A DNA stretch of 63,222 nt from Paludibacteraceae bacterium (GCA_024399575.1 JAKSNT010000002.1:1-63222), one strand, 5' to 3'. Positions 43,138 to 53,369 are shown, numbered from the stretch's first letter. Translations and numbers: made by a program. Notes: a model not told the origin generated them from the letters alone.

Positions 43138-43686
43138 ATGGAAGAAATCATCATAAAGAAAGCCGGAGAGATGTTCCTCAAGTATGGGTTGAGGAGTGTT
43201 TCGATTGACGATATATGCAACGACCTGCATATATCCAAGAGGACTTTCTATCGTTATTTCAAGCAGAAAGAGGAACTGGTGGAAAAGATGTTGGTGCGTG
43301 TGGTCGAGAAACACAGGAAAGTGAAAATGGAATATGGTGAGGGTGAAACGGTAGTAGATTACATCAACAGCAATTTCAAGAAATTCGCCGAGCGTTCGGC
43401 AATAGCTGAAAAACACATGGTGTTCTTCTATGACCTTGAGAAGTACTATCCTGTTACTGCAGGGAATTTCGCAAGGCAGATGAAAGAGACCGATCGTCAG
43501 CAGGTGAAGGCAGTGCTGGAAAGAGGAATCGAGGAAGGCGTTTTCGAAAAAGAGATGGATGTCGAGGCAATGACCACACTGCTCACCGAAGGGTTTGCAA
43601 CGGCTTTCAGAAAGATAGAAGGGACATACGCACAGAAAATGGAATTCGTGCTGAAAAGCGCACTTAAACTGATAATAAAACAATGA
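43138..43686 (+). CDS. TetR/AcrR family regulator
   Basis: About 182 residues. The N-terminal helix-turn-helix runs from EEIIIKKAGEMFLKYGLRSVS to ISKRTFYRYFKQKEEL, the classic TetR DNA-binding pattern. The rest is the ligand-binding helical domain. I use ATG 43138 (MEEIIIKKAG), as typical for the family; a GTG at 43102 and an ATG at 43108 are in frame but lie within 20 bases of the predicted transcription start. It heads the efflux operon, so it most likely represses it and responds to an efflux substrate. Confidence 0.88.
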   Translation: MEEIIIKKAGEMFLKYGLRSVSIDDICNDLHISKRTFYRYFKQKEELVEKMLVRVVEKHRKVKMEYGEGETVVDYINSNFKKFAERSAIAEKHMVFFYDLEKYYPVTAGNFARQMKETDRQQVKAVLERGIEEGVFEKEMDVEAMTTLLTEGFATAFRKIEGTYAQKMEFVLKSALKLIIKQ

Positions 43687-44999
43687 GATATATGAAAAGG
43701 ATTTTAATGGTTCTCGTGGGGGCACTGGTGGTCTGGCAAGGAGCAGCAGGACAAAACCTCGTGAATGAAGAGGAGTATCGCGAGACGGTAAACCTCACTA
43801 TGGAGGATGCAAAAAGAATGGCATTGGAAAACAACAGAACCCTCCAGAATGCAACACTGGAAACAAAGAAAGCCCATGCACAGCGTTGGCAGGCCATTGC
43901 AACTATGCTGCCACAGGCTGACGTGTCGATGCAATACCAGAACATGTGTGGCTACAAAATGGCAATGTCAGGTTTCAAGATCCCGTTGAACCCTAACGGA
44001 ACAATCTCGATAACTGCCTCAATAGCCTTGAACGGGCAGATGGTTGTCGGTGCACTGCTCAGCGACCTTGCCATCGACATGCAGGACATTAACCGTAGGA
44101 ACACAGAACTTGATCTTGTCATTGATGTGGAGACTATGTATATGACAGCTCTCGCTATGGAGCGAACAATAAGCATTTTAGATTCGTCCAAAACCAATCT
44201 CGAAACGTTGTACAAAGCAACTGCTGGTGCGGTGGAGGTAGGTGCAGCAGAGCAGACCGATGCTGACCAGATAGAAGTGCAACTGGCAAACGTTAAAAAC
44301 GCCATAAGCTCGACAGAACGCTCGACAGAACTCATATACAATTCGCTCGCCCTGCTCTTAGGCTGCGGACCAGACAAGAAACTGGTACTCACAGACGACC
44401 TTGAAACACTGATGAACATAGACAATGCAGTGGAATTGCTCAAAAGCGATTTCAATATCCAGGACAATAACGAATACAAACTGGCAGAAAAGAACGTTGA
44501 ATTGGCAGAAAGGAACGTGATAATGGCTGGCATGGCATATGTTCCAACACTGTCGGCATACTACCAGTACAGCGCAAAAACATATTTCGGCGAGGATGAG
44601 GGCTTCAACATGACACCTCCAAACGTCATCGGGGTGACATTAAGCATTCCTCTTTGGTCAAGCGGAAAGAATGCAGCAGGAATAACCGAAAAGAAGATTG
44701 CAAGGATGGAGGCTGAAAACCAGCTGGCAGACGCAAGGGACGGTCTCATAATAGCATACAGACAGGCTAAATACGACCTCATAAACGCTTACGAGAACTA
44801 CACAATACAGGAAAAGAGTATTGACGTAATGTACAGAGTCATGCAGAGCACGACAAACAAATACCAATATGGACGTGCATCATCGTTCGACCTTACAAAC
44901 GCAAGCACGAACCTGCTCAATGCCCAGAACAATTACATTTCGGCTGTGATTACACTCGTCAACGCCCAGAAAGCACTGAAACAGATACTCGAAAAATAA
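43683..44999 (+). CDS. TolC family outer-membrane efflux protein
   Basis: A 438-residue outer-membrane channel protein: signal peptide (ends AAGQ), long heptad-repeat helices in two halves and the segments expected of TolC (NLTMEDAKRMALENNRTLQNA; PTLSAYYQYS). It is the outer-membrane component of the RND pump encoded by the next two genes. Starts within the stop of the tetR gene (ATGA); an ATG at 43692 is also possible. Confidence 0.9.
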   Translation: MRYMKRILMVLVGALVVWQGAAGQNLVNEEEYRETVNLTMEDAKRMALENNRTLQNATLETKKAHAQRWQAIATMLPQADVSMQYQNMCGYKMAMSGFKIPLNPNGTISITASIALNGQMVVGALLSDLAIDMQDINRRNTELDLVIDVETMYMTALAMERTISILDSSKTNLETLYKATAGAVEVGAAEQTDADQIEVQLANVKNAISSTERSTELIYNSLALLLGCGPDKKLVLTDDLETLMNIDNAVELLKSDFNIQDNNEYKLAEKNVELAERNVIMAGMAYVPTLSAYYQYSAKTYFGEDEGFNMTPPNVIGVTLSIPLWSSGKNAAGITEKKIARMEAENQLADARDGLIIAYRQAKYDLINAYENYTIQEKSIDVMYRVMQSTTNKYQYGRASSFDLTNASTNLLNAQNNYISAVITLVNAQKALKQILEK

Positions 45000-45011
45000 A
45001 AAAAGCACAAT

Positions 45012-46019
45012 ATGAAAAAGATTTGGTTAATAGTCATTGCAGCTGCCCTCGCAACGGCGGTGACTGGATGCAAGAAAGAAGAAGAGAACGCCGAGGAGAA
45101 GATTGAGCCTGTAAAGGTCATGAAACTCGAGAAAAAGACGTTCGACAGGGTGACGACACTCAGTGTCGTACTGCAGGGATACGAGACACAGAACGTTTCG
45201 CCATCAGTGACCGGCATTATCAAGAAGATATATGTGGAAGAAGGCTCGCGCGTAAGCGCAGGACAGCAACTGGTGACTATGGACGAAATGCAGTACAAGA
45301 CTGCCCAGCTGACATTCACCAACCTCGGTGTGGAACTCGGCAGGCTGGAAGCATTGCTCAAGACAGGATCCGCAACGCAGCAGTCGTACGACAACCTCAA
45401 GACGCAGTACGACCAGACTAAGGAAAACCTTGAATTTCTCAAGGCCAATACATACGTAAAGGCGCAGTTCAGCGGAGTGATTTCTGCAAAGAACTTTGAG
45501 GATGGAGAACTATACAGCGGAATGCCAATACTGACACTCACGCAAATCAACACACTCAAGGCTGAAGTTGCTGTTCCAGAAGGATATTTCACCCAAGTGA
45601 AGGAAGGAATGAAAATCAGCATGACTTCCGACATCTACGAGGGTCGTACTTTTCAAGGTGTCATCGAGACTGTGTTCCCAACAATTGATGCATCGTCCCA
45701 CACTTTCACTATCAAGGTGAGAATACCTAACCAAAAAGAAGAACTCAGACCGGGTATGTATGCCCAGGCAACACTTGAACTTGGCAAGGATTCAGCCATC
45801 GTGGCTCCTTTCCAGGCAGTGCTGAAGCTTCAGGGAGCAAACGACCGTTACGTGTTTATCAATGACAACGGAACTGCCAAGCGCGTGATGGTAAGACTCG
45901 GGCAGAGGTTTGACGATAACATCGAGATTATCTCTGACGAACTGAAAGAGGGAGACGAACTCGTAGTCGAAGGTGAGGCAAGATTGGTAGAAGGAGTCAA
46001 GATTCAAATCACTGAATAA
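45012..46019 (+). CDS. RND efflux periplasmic adaptor (membrane fusion protein)
   Basis: A 335-residue adaptor with an N-terminal lipoprotein signal (ending VTGC, Cys20), a lipoyl-like half (TGIIKKIYVEEGSRVSAGQQL), helical hairpin, and beta-barrel domain (VPEGYFTQVKEGMKISM). It links the inner-membrane pump to the TolC channel. Complete; 12 bases after the TolC gene. Confidence 0.92.
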   Translation: MKKIWLIVIAAALATAVTGCKKEEENAEEKIEPVKVMKLEKKTFDRVTTLSVVLQGYETQNVSPSVTGIIKKIYVEEGSRVSAGQQLVTMDEMQYKTAQLTFTNLGVELGRLEALLKTGSATQQSYDNLKTQYDQTKENLEFLKANTYVKAQFSGVISAKNFEDGELYSGMPILTLTQINTLKAEVAVPEGYFTQVKEGMKISMTSDIYEGRTFQGVIETVFPTIDASSHTFTIKVRIPNQKEELRPGMYAQATLELGKDSAIVAPFQAVLKLQGANDRYVFINDNGTAKRVMVRLGQRFDDNIEIISDELKEGDELVVEGEARLVEGVKIQITE

Positions 46020-46021
46020 TC

Positions 46022-49000
46022 ATGAGTATATATAAAAGTGCCATAGAGAAACCGATTACGACGACACTGATATTTGTCGCCATAATCATCATTGGTCTGT
46101 TTTGCCTTTCAAAACTGCCAATTGACAATTTCCCTGAGATGGACCCTCCATACGTGTCAATCATGACATCGTATGCAGGAGCAAATGCCTCGGAGATTGA
46201 AACAAACGTAACCAAGATACTTGAAAACGGACTGAACTCTGTTGACGGACTCAAGGACATCACTTCATCGTCGAAGGATTACATATCACTTATCACGATG
46301 GAGTTTGAATGGGGCTACGACATGGATGAGGCGGTCAACGATATACGTTCTGCCATCGACATGGTTTATGACAACCTGCCTGACGGAGTGTCAAGGCCTC
46401 TCATCTTCAAGTTCAACACATCTTCATTCCCTATCATCCAGTATGCGATTACTGCTGACGAGAGTTACCCTGGATTGAAGAAAATTCTGGAGGACAACGT
46501 CACCAATGTGCTCAACAGGATTGACGGTATAGGTAATCTCGCATTGTCGGGAGAACCACAGCGATACGTATATATTGACCTCGACCCACAGCAGTTAGAG
46601 GCTTACGGATTGTCGGTAGAGGTGGTAGGTCAGGCAGTAAGTGCCAACAACCTCAACCTTGCGTCAGGTTCCGTGAAAATGGGCCGTGAGCAGTATCAGC
46701 TCCGTGTGCAGAGTGAATACATCGAGAGCAATGAGATGGAGGACATAGTAATAGCTACCACACAGCAGGGCAAGCAGGTTCACATACGCGACATAGCTGA
46801 GGTGAGAGATACCATCAAGGACGTTACGCTGGACGAGAAGGTAAACGGTCGTGATGGCGTACGTCTGATAGTCATGAAGCAGTCTGGAGCCAACACTGTG
46901 CAGGTGTGTGAGGATGTCCAGAAAGAAATGAAGAAAATCCAGAAGACACTGCCTCCTGACATCAAGATAGAGACAATCTACGACTCGTCAACTGACATCA
47001 AGAATGCAATCAGCGGACTTGGCGAATCAATAGGCTATGCACTGCTGTTTGTCATACTGGTCGTGCTGTTCTTCCTCGGACGCTGGAGAGCAACAGTCAT
47101 CATTTCGCTGACAATACCTATATCGCTCATTGTAGCATTCATATATCTGAAAATGGCAGACTCGTCGCTGAACATCATATCACTCTGCTCTCTGTCAATA
47201 GCAATCGGTATGGTGGTGGACGACGCTATTGTGGTACTTGAAAACATCACCAAACATATAGAACGTGGCAGTAACCCTCACGAGGCAGCCATATATGCCA
47301 CCAACGAGGTGTGGGTATCCGTAATAGCAACGACGCTCGTCATCGTGGCTGTATTCGTGCCTTTGACAATGCTCGGAGGTCAGGCGGGTATCATGTTCAA
47401 GGAGTTAGGTTGGATTGTGACGATAGTTTGCTGCACATCTACAGTGGCAGCAATATCGCTCATTCCTATGCTTTGCTCGAAACTGCTCAAGGCAAAACCT
47501 GTCCATGTTGACGAGAACGGCAAACTGGTTGAAGGTAATGCAAAGAAGAACTGGTATGAACGTACGGTCGTTGTATGGCTTGACAAACTTGACATATTCT
47601 ATGCAAATGCCCTCAGATGGTGTTTGAACCACAAGGGAGCAACAATAGGAGTACTGCTGGGTGTGCTTGCACTCTCAATCGTACCTATTGCGACAAAAGC
47701 CATAGGTAGCGACTTCATGGCTCAGCAGGACAACGGACGTATGACTGTCACCATCGAGTTGCAGCGAGGTACAAGGATAGAAGAGACAATGAAGTTTGCA
47801 AGAGAGGTCGAGAAGGAAATCCAAGTATCATCACCTGAAATACAACTGATTTCAACCAGTGCTGGTTCGAACGACGATGCAAACATCTCGTCGCTCTTTG
47901 GCTCGACCAACAATAACAAAATGCAGATGACCATACGTTGCCCTAAAAAATATGAGAGAGAACGCACAATATGGGAAATAGCAGAATCTGTCCGTGGCGT
48001 ACTGAATAAACGCCCTGAGATAGTATCATATACAGTATCAACTGCATCAGGAATGGGTGGAGGCGCATCTAACACCGTTGACCTTGAGATTTATGGATAT
48101 GACTTCGACCAGACGAATATCCTCGCTGCAGACCTTAAACGTAAATTCCAGGCACTCCCAGGAGCACGTGACGTTGATATTGACAGGGAGAAAGACCGTA
48201 GCGAACTCCAGATAGTTTTCGACAAAGAGAAACTGGCACGTCACGGACTGGCAACATCGACTGTTGCAATGTATATCAGAAACCGTGTAAACGGTTTCAC
48301 CGCTGGTTACCTCAAGGAGGATGGTGAAGAGTACGACATCATAGTCCGTCTGCAAGAGAAATACCGTGATTCGATGACAGACATACTTGACATGTCAATA
48401 ACTGACGCAATGGGCAAAAGTGTAAAGATTGGCGAGCTGGCAGAAGTGCAGGAATACTGGGCACCACCTGAAATCAAGCGTAAATCCCGTCAGAGATATG
48501 TGACAATCAAAGTTACACCTGAAGGCACGTCAATGGGTGAAATGGCAGAAGCAATGCAGAAAGTTGTTGACGAAACTGACATTCCAATGGGAATACATAC
48601 GGCATTCGGTGGATCATACGAAGATCAGCAGGAGACCTTCGGGGATATGGCAGTACTGCTGGTACTCATCATATTCTTGGTATATATTGTGATGGCATCC
48701 CAGTTCGAGGACTTCCGCAATCCTTTGATTATCATGTCATCAGCTATATTTGCTCTGCCAGGTGTGATATTCGCCTTGCTGATAACCAACACCACTCTTG
48801 ACATGATTGGTGCATTGGGAGCAATTCTGTTGGTAGGTATCGTTGTAAAGAACGGTATTGTGCTTGTCGATTACATCAACCTCATGCGTGAAAGGGGTTA
48901 CGACCTGAACGAGGCTATTGCATTGTCAGGCGCATCACGTCTGCGACCAGTATTAATGACAGCATTCACGACCATTCTCGGTATGGTGCCTATGGCAATA

Positions 49001-49198
49001 TCGTCATCTGAAGGTTCGGAGATGTGGCGACCAATGGGTATTGTGGTCATCGGTGGTCTGACAGTATCAACAATAGTGACACTGATAGTCGTACCTGTGC
49101 TTTACGGTTTAATCAACAAGAAGAATGAGACTGAAAAACTCGCAAAGAAACGCAAAAACTTCATATTCATGCAACTAAACGTGGAGGACGAATTATGA
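46022..49198 (+). CDS. RND efflux transporter (AcrB/HAE1-like)
   Basis: A 1058-residue inner-membrane proton-driven pump with two homologous halves: N-terminal helix MSIYKSAIEKPITTTLIFVAI, large periplasmic domains, and twelve predicted membrane segments; the relay acidic pair lies in SIAIGMVVDDAIVVLENI. Substrates of HAE1 pumps include drugs, bile salts and dyes; which apply here is unknown. Same length as typical family members. Confidence 0.93.
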   Translation: MSIYKSAIEKPITTTLIFVAIIIIGLFCLSKLPIDNFPEMDPPYVSIMTSYAGANASEIETNVTKILENGLNSVDGLKDITSSSKDYISLITMEFEWGYDMDEAVNDIRSAIDMVYDNLPDGVSRPLIFKFNTSSFPIIQYAITADESYPGLKKILEDNVTNVLNRIDGIGNLALSGEPQRYVYIDLDPQQLEAYGLSVEVVGQAVSANNLNLASGSVKMGREQYQLRVQSEYIESNEMEDIVIATTQQGKQVHIRDIAEVRDTIKDVTLDEKVNGRDGVRLIVMKQSGANTVQVCEDVQKEMKKIQKTLPPDIKIETIYDSSTDIKNAISGLGESIGYALLFVILVVLFFLGRWRATVIISLTIPISLIVAFIYLKMADSSLNIISLCSLSIAIGMVVDDAIVVLENITKHIERGSNPHEAAIYATNEVWVSVIATTLVIVAVFVPLTMLGGQAGIMFKELGWIVTIVCCTSTVAAISLIPMLCSKLLKAKPVHVDENGKLVEGNAKKNWYERTVVVWLDKLDIFYANALRWCLNHKGATIGVLLGVLALSIVPIATKAIGSDFMAQQDNGRMTVTIELQRGTRIEETMKFAREVEKEIQVSSPEIQLISTSAGSNDDANISSLFGSTNNNKMQMTIRCPKKYERERTIWEIAESVRGVLNKRPEIVSYTVSTASGMGGGASNTVDLEIYGYDFDQTNILAADLKRKFQALPGARDVDIDREKDRSELQIVFDKEKLARHGLATSTVAMYIRNRVNGFTAGYLKEDGEEYDIIVRLQEKYRDSMTDILDMSITDAMGKSVKIGELAEVQEYWAPPEIKRKSRQRYVTIKVTPEGTSMGEMAEAMQKVVDETDIPMGIHTAFGGSYEDQQETFGDMAVLLVLIIFLVYIVMASQFEDFRNPLIIMSSAIFALPGVIFALLITNTTLDMIGALGAILLVGIVVKNGIVLVDYINLMRERGYDLNEAIALSGASRLRPVLMTAFTTILGMVPMAISSSEGSEMWRPMGIVVIGGLTVSTIVTLIVVPVLYGLINKKNETEKLAKKRKNFIFMQLNVEDEL

Positions 49199-49488
49199 AA
49201 AGTGTATTTATAGTATTCAATCAGGCAAACACCGAACGTGTTGAGTTCATGCTTGACGAACTCGGGATACGTGGATTTACGTTTTTCGAACAGATACAAG
49301 GCAGGGGAAGCATAAATGGAGAACCAAGACGAGGCACTCACACATGGCCTGAAATGAATTCCGCTATGATGTGTGTGGTTTCTGACGACATGGTGGATGA
49401 ACTGCTGAAAAACGTGAAGAGACTTGACAAACGCAACGAGGAAGTCGGTGTAAAGGCATTTGTATGGAATATAGAAAGGGTGATTTAA
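49195..49488 (+). CDS. PII-like transporter-associated protein
   Basis: A 97-residue GlnB-fold protein similar to PG0541-type proteins of Bacteroidota, small PII-like factors encoded beside RND pumps. Visible core: MKSVFIVFNQANTERVEFML at the start and TWPEMNSAMMCVVSD. It overlaps the pump by four bases. A role in sensing nucleotides or metals to modulate the pump is suggested by fold and context but is not shown. Confidence 0.78.
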   Translation: MKSVFIVFNQANTERVEFMLDELGIRGFTFFEQIQGRGSINGEPRRGTHTWPEMNSAMMCVVSDDMVDELLKNVKRLDKRNEEVGVKAFVWNIERVI

Positions 49489-49499
49489 ATAGCACAATT

Positions 49500-49946
49500 A
49501 TGAAAAAAGTATTAGTATTAGCTGTTGTCTCAATGATAGTAGCCGCATGCTATGGTCAGGAAAAGACCATGAGGTCAGAGAATCAAGAAATGACCAGAAT
49601 CTCTGAAATCTCGCTCAGCAAGAAAGAGTCAGTAAGTTTATGGCGCATTACATTCCTGAAAGAGGCAAGAATCGGTATTTACCTTAGAACGGCATACGAC
49701 TGGGACCACGACCTGAATGAAGCAGACGCAAACAACATCTACGTCGGAAGTACCAAGGAAGAGGCTATGATGATGCTCGCCAAAATCAAGGATATCTGCA
49801 ACAATTCCGAGAAAGGCACTGTCTGCATCATGAACGAGAATCTCGTAATGATTGTAACTGGCAAGAAAAAATTCGAGTTGGTGAAGAACGGAAACAGCGA
49901 AAGAATTGCCTTGGACATGAAGAAAGTGGAAGAGTTAGTAAAATAA
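49500..49946 (+). CDS. Lipoprotein or secreted protein, uncharacterised
   Basis: About 148 residues beginning MKKVLVLAVVSMIVAACYG, a lipoprotein signal (Cys18). The mature part is short and alpha/beta with a region reading YVGSTKEEAMMMLAKIKDIC. I use ATG 49500; an in-frame ATG 36 bases upstream would precede the signal with extra residues. It ends directly at the thiE start (TAA then ATG), so it shares the thiE transcript. Confidence 0.7.
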   Translation: MKKVLVLAVVSMIVAACYGQEKTMRSENQEMTRISEISLSKKESVSLWRITFLKEARIGIYLRTAYDWDHDLNEADANNIYVGSTKEEAMMMLAKIKDICNNSEKGTVCIMNENLVMIVTGKKKFELVKNGNSERIALDMKKVEELVK

Positions 49947-50558
49947 ATGGAATTATATCTTGTTACGGGATATTGCACCCAACATGGAAAGTCAATAACC
50001 GACATCGTAATGCAGGCAGTGGCTGGAGGAGTTGACATGGTGCAACTCAGGGAGAAAGAGATGAGCGATGAGGAAATGACGATACTTGCTCGCGAATTGC
50101 ACGAAAAACTACTTCCGACAGGCGTACCTCTCATTATTAATGACCGTGTGAATGTAGCTAAAACTATTGATGCCGAAGGAGTACATGTAGGGCAGAGCGA
50201 CATGGCATACGCTGAAGCACGGAAAATTCTCGGTCAAGGAAAAATAATCGGGCTTTCGTGCGAGAACATGCAGCAGGTGGCAGACGCAAACAGCATGGAT
50301 GTTGACTATATAGCAGTGTCGCCAGTGTTCGCAACCCCTACTAAGACTGATACCGCCATGCCGTTTGGCTTGAAAGGACTCAGGGAGGCAAGGAAAATCT
50401 CGCGGCATAAGGTTGTGGCAATAGGAGGAATCAATGCCACGAACATAAAGGAAATCCGCGATGCAGGTGCCGACAGTGCAGCATTGGTTTCAGCAATTGC
50501 TGACTCTGCGAATCCGATGGAAGCTGCATCGGTACTGAAATTCCTGATTGAAAACTGA
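49947..50558 (+). CDS. thiE: Thiamine phosphate synthase
   Basis: A 203-residue TIM-barrel enzyme joining the thiazole and pyrimidine halves of thiamine. Motifs: VQLREKEMS (substrate binding), INDRVNVAKTI, GVHVGQSD and AIGGINATN. Standalone copy, without other thi genes nearby, which happens when a genome carries a second copy elsewhere or a partial pathway. Immediately follows the lipoprotein stop. Confidence 0.93.
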   Translation: MELYLVTGYCTQHGKSITDIVMQAVAGGVDMVQLREKEMSDEEMTILARELHEKLLPTGVPLIINDRVNVAKTIDAEGVHVGQSDMAYAEARKILGQGKIIGLSCENMQQVADANSMDVDYIAVSPVFATPTKTDTAMPFGLKGLREARKISRHKVVAIGGINATNIKEIRDAGADSAALVSAIADSANPMEAASVLKFLIEN

Positions 50559-50594
50559 CTATCTACATATACGAAAAATATTTTTTGTAAAAGG

Positions 50595-50626
50595 TTTGGT
50601 GGGGTAGAAAAAAAGCCGTACCTTTG
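50595..50626 (+). promoter_or_regulatory. rpsP promoter
   Basis: TTTG (50595-50598), 20 bases, TACCTTTG (50619-50626), leader of about 50 bases to the rpsP ATG. Confidence 0.7.
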
Positions 50627-50682
50627 CAGCGCTTTTCGTGTAAAAGCATATTAGGTTAATTTAAAAGTCAAATTAAAAGAAA

Positions 50683-51243
50683 ATGGCAACTAAAATCAGA
50701 TTGCAACGCAATGGACGCAAAGGGTATGCCTACTACCACATCGTCATTGCAGACGTTCGCTCGCCACGTGATGGCCGTATTATTGAACGTATTGGTTCGT
50801 ACAACCCAAATGTAAACCCAGCAGCAGTTGATCTCAAATTCGACCGCGCATTGTATTGGGTTGAGACAGGTGCACAACCAACAGACACTGTACGCAACAT
50901 CTTGTCGCGCGAAGGTGTGATGATGATGAAACACCTCAACGGCGGCGTACGCAAGGGTGCATTCACCGAAGAAGAGGCTCAGAAACGCTTCGAGAGTTGG
51001 AAGGCTGAAAAGGCTAAGACTCTTGAAGGTATCGTAGCAAAGGCAAAGACAGCGAAGAACGAGGCAAGAAATGCTCGTCTTGAGGCTGAGAAAGCAGTAA
51101 ATAAGGCTAAGGCTGAGGAAATTGCACGCAAGAAGGCTGAAGCTCTGGCTGCAGAGGAAGCTGCTGCAAAGGCTGCTGCTGAAGAGGCTGCTGCCCAGGC
51201 TGCTGAGACTGAACAAACTGAGGAGAAACCTGCTGAGGCTTGA
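50683..51243 (+). CDS. rpsP: 30S ribosomal protein S16 with C-terminal extension
   Basis: A 186-residue S16. The first 80 or so residues are the S16 core ([32 protein letters not shown]). The remainder is an Ala/Glu/Lys-rich, probably helical tail of about 100 residues. Extended S16 is a known feature of Bacteroidota; the tail's job is unclear. Monocistronic, with strong promoter and terminator. Confidence 0.95.
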   Translation: MATKIRLQRNGRKGYAYYHIVIADVRSPRDGRIIERIGSYNPNVNPAAVDLKFDRALYWVETGAQPTDTVRNILSREGVMMMKHLNGGVRKGAFTEEEAQKRFESWKAEKAKTLEGIVAKAKTAKNEARNARLEAEKAVNKAKAEEIARKKAEALAAEEAAAKAAAEEAAAQAAETEQTEEKPAEA

Positions 51244-51270
51244 TATCAGTGTTCAAAAATTTGAAATTAC

Positions 51271-51308
51271 AGCGGAAGTCAGGTCTTTCCTAATGACTTC
51301 CGCTTTTT
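51271..51308 (+). terminator. Terminator after rpsP
   Basis: AGCGGAAGTCA (51271-51281) pairs with TGACTTCCGCT (51294-51304) followed by Ts. The polysaccharide cluster begins 23 bases later with no visible promoter, so read-through is likely. Confidence 0.8.
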
Positions 51309-51326
51309 CGTTTATTAAAGACAAAA

Positions 51327-52547
51327 ATGAATCTGGTCACGGTAATATCTGTGTTTCTGATTGCAGCAACAGTTGCCGAGCTATTGTTAGACAACATGCC
51401 TCGCATGGCTGAACAACTGTACAAGCTTGCGTTTGCAGTTACCATGGTCGGATTCACGATAAAATATTATTACGGTCCTGACATCACCACATACGTCCCT
51501 TTCTATGAGAGCATGGAACCTTGGGGAGATTTGACTGAAGCAATAAGGACAACCAGCTTTGAAACAGGATTTGTCGTGTATTGTTGGCTATGCAGGTCGG
51601 CAGGGTTGTCGTTTTGGTGGATGACGGCTGTTGTGTCAGTTCTTTTCTTTGGAGCAACATACATGTTGATAGGAGAACTGAAAGAGAAAAAGACACTTGC
51701 ACTCACGCTGATTGTAGTACTGATGCCTGACCTCATTACAGCACAACTCAGGCAGTGCATGGCAGTGTCAATGTTCATCTTCACTATATTGGCAGCAAGG
51801 AAAAATCACATGGTACAGGCTGTAGTATTCTGCATCTTGGCATTCTCGATGCACAAAGCGAGTCTGCTCGTTATATTGCCGGCGTTGGCATATTGGGGTA
51901 TGCAGCGCATAGAAATAAGCAACAATATATGGGCAGTGCTGATGATAGGATTAGCAATATTGCTTGTCGTTTCTGATAATGTGATTGTGGATAGTCTAAT
52001 GAAAATGTCGGCTGATGGACTGGTGTCAAAATCGATAAGCTATCACTTGTCGTTTGCAAAACAGGTTCAACTGAATTTCGTATTCTACATGCTGGCAATA
52101 GTAGTCATGGTGCAGTTCTCAAGAAGGAAACAGGGAAGGGACCTAATACTTGCAGTAGCTACTGCAGGAATGATAGTCGTGGTGATGTTCTACCAGCATT
52201 TCATGTTGTTGAATAGACTGAGAGCCTATTTTGTTATTTTCATTATTGTGTATATTTTCAATTTCGTGAGGAAGAAATGCGAAGATAAAGCTCCATATAT
52301 CAATATAGTCAGGCAAGCGAGCATCGTGTTTCTGCTGATGTTTGTATGCTACAAGACGATAACGTTCGATGTCAACTGGAAAAGAGATGGAAATGCAATG
52401 GAGGCATGCACGTTGTTTGACCTCAGGCACAGCAGCGCCGAAGAGATAAAACAGAGACAAATAATCAAGGCGAACAACTTTTGGGATGAATACAGTGACA
52501 GCATGGTGGACAAATACCAGAATAAAAATTATAGAAAAAGGAATTAA
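51327..52547 (+). CDS. EpsG family polysaccharide polymerase-like membrane protein
   Basis: A 406-residue protein with about ten membrane segments and the EpsG/Wzy-like features: IKYYYGPDITTYVPFYE near residue 50 and AQLRQCMAVSMFIF in the middle, with the conserved Arg. Such proteins polymerise repeat units outside the membrane. First gene of the surface-polysaccharide cluster, 23 bases after the rpsP terminator. Confidence 0.78.
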   Translation: MNLVTVISVFLIAATVAELLLDNMPRMAEQLYKLAFAVTMVGFTIKYYYGPDITTYVPFYESMEPWGDLTEAIRTTSFETGFVVYCWLCRSAGLSFWWMTAVVSVLFFGATYMLIGELKEKKTLALTLIVVLMPDLITAQLRQCMAVSMFIFTILAARKNHMVQAVVFCILAFSMHKASLLVILPALAYWGMQRIEISNNIWAVLMIGLAILLVVSDNVIVDSLMKMSADGLVSKSISYHLSFAKQVQLNFVFYMLAIVVMVQFSRRKQGRDLILAVATAGMIVVVMFYQHFMLLNRLRAYFVIFIIVYIFNFVRKKCEDKAPYINIVRQASIVFLLMFVCYKTITFDVNWKRDGNAMEACTLFDLRHSSAEEIKQRQIIKANNFWDEYSDSMVDKYQNKNYRKRN

Positions 52548-52550
52548 GCA

Positions 52551-53369
52551 ATGACCGAAATCGTCATGTCAACATATAACGGCGAACTATGGATTGACGA
52601 GCAGATAGAATCAATAGTAAAGCAGACCTATACTGACTGGCAGCTCACTGTGCGTGACGACGGGTCAACAGACAAGACGATATACATACTTGAAAAGTGG
52701 AAAGAAAGACTCGGGAATAGAATGAGACTTGTGAAGGGCGAAAACATAGGTGTCGTAAAATCATTCGAGAGCCTGATTAGGATGGCTGAAGGGGAATACA
52801 TAATGATGGCTGACCAAGATGACGTGTGGTTGGAGAAGAAGATAGAAATGACTATGGCGAAGATGAAAGAGGAGGAACGTAAACATCCAGATAAAGGAAT
52901 CATGGTGTTTACTTCGGTGCTGATTGTGGATGAAAATCTCAGAGGCGACGGCATGACATTCTTCGAACAGCATAAATTCAGATTCCCGTTTGCGATGAAG
53001 TTTGAAAATATCTGTGTCAACGACTGCGTAGCGGGGTGCACTACGATGATAAACAGACAGGCGAGGAATATGGTACTGCCGTTTGCTGAAAGCGCACCGA
53101 TGCACGACTGGTGGATGACAGCAATTATTGCAAGAGACGGAATCCTGAGTGTGGTCGAAGAACCAACAATGCTGTACCGGCAGCATGGTGACAACGTATG
53201 CGGAGTGGAAAAGGCTGGAATTAAACACTATGTGAGATTGGCGTTGATGCCATGGCGAATGCATTTGGAATACAGGAAAGTTGAAAGCTTCCTGCATGAC
53301 GTGAACTTCGGTGGAGAGACAAAATGGTTCTATCATAAAATAAAACATATCATTTACCGCAACTTATGA
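52551..53369 (+). CDS. GT2 family glycosyltransferase
   Basis: A 272-residue GT2 transferase: TEIVMSTYNGELWIDEQIES, DDGSTDKT and MADQDDVW for metal/donor binding. Resembles rhamnosyltransferases of the RfbF/RgpB type in motif style, but the donor cannot be told. Overlaps the next gene by four bases. Confidence 0.88.
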   Translation: MTEIVMSTYNGELWIDEQIESIVKQTYTDWQLTVRDDGSTDKTIYILEKWKERLGNRMRLVKGENIGVVKSFESLIRMAEGEYIMMADQDDVWLEKKIEMTMAKMKEEERKHPDKGIMVFTSVLIVDENLRGDGMTFFEQHKFRFPFAMKFENICVNDCVAGCTTMINRQARNMVLPFAESAPMHDWWMTAIIARDGILSVVEEPTMLYRQHGDNVCGVEKAGIKHYVRLALMPWRMHLEYRKVESFLHDVNFGGETKWFYHKIKHIIYRNL

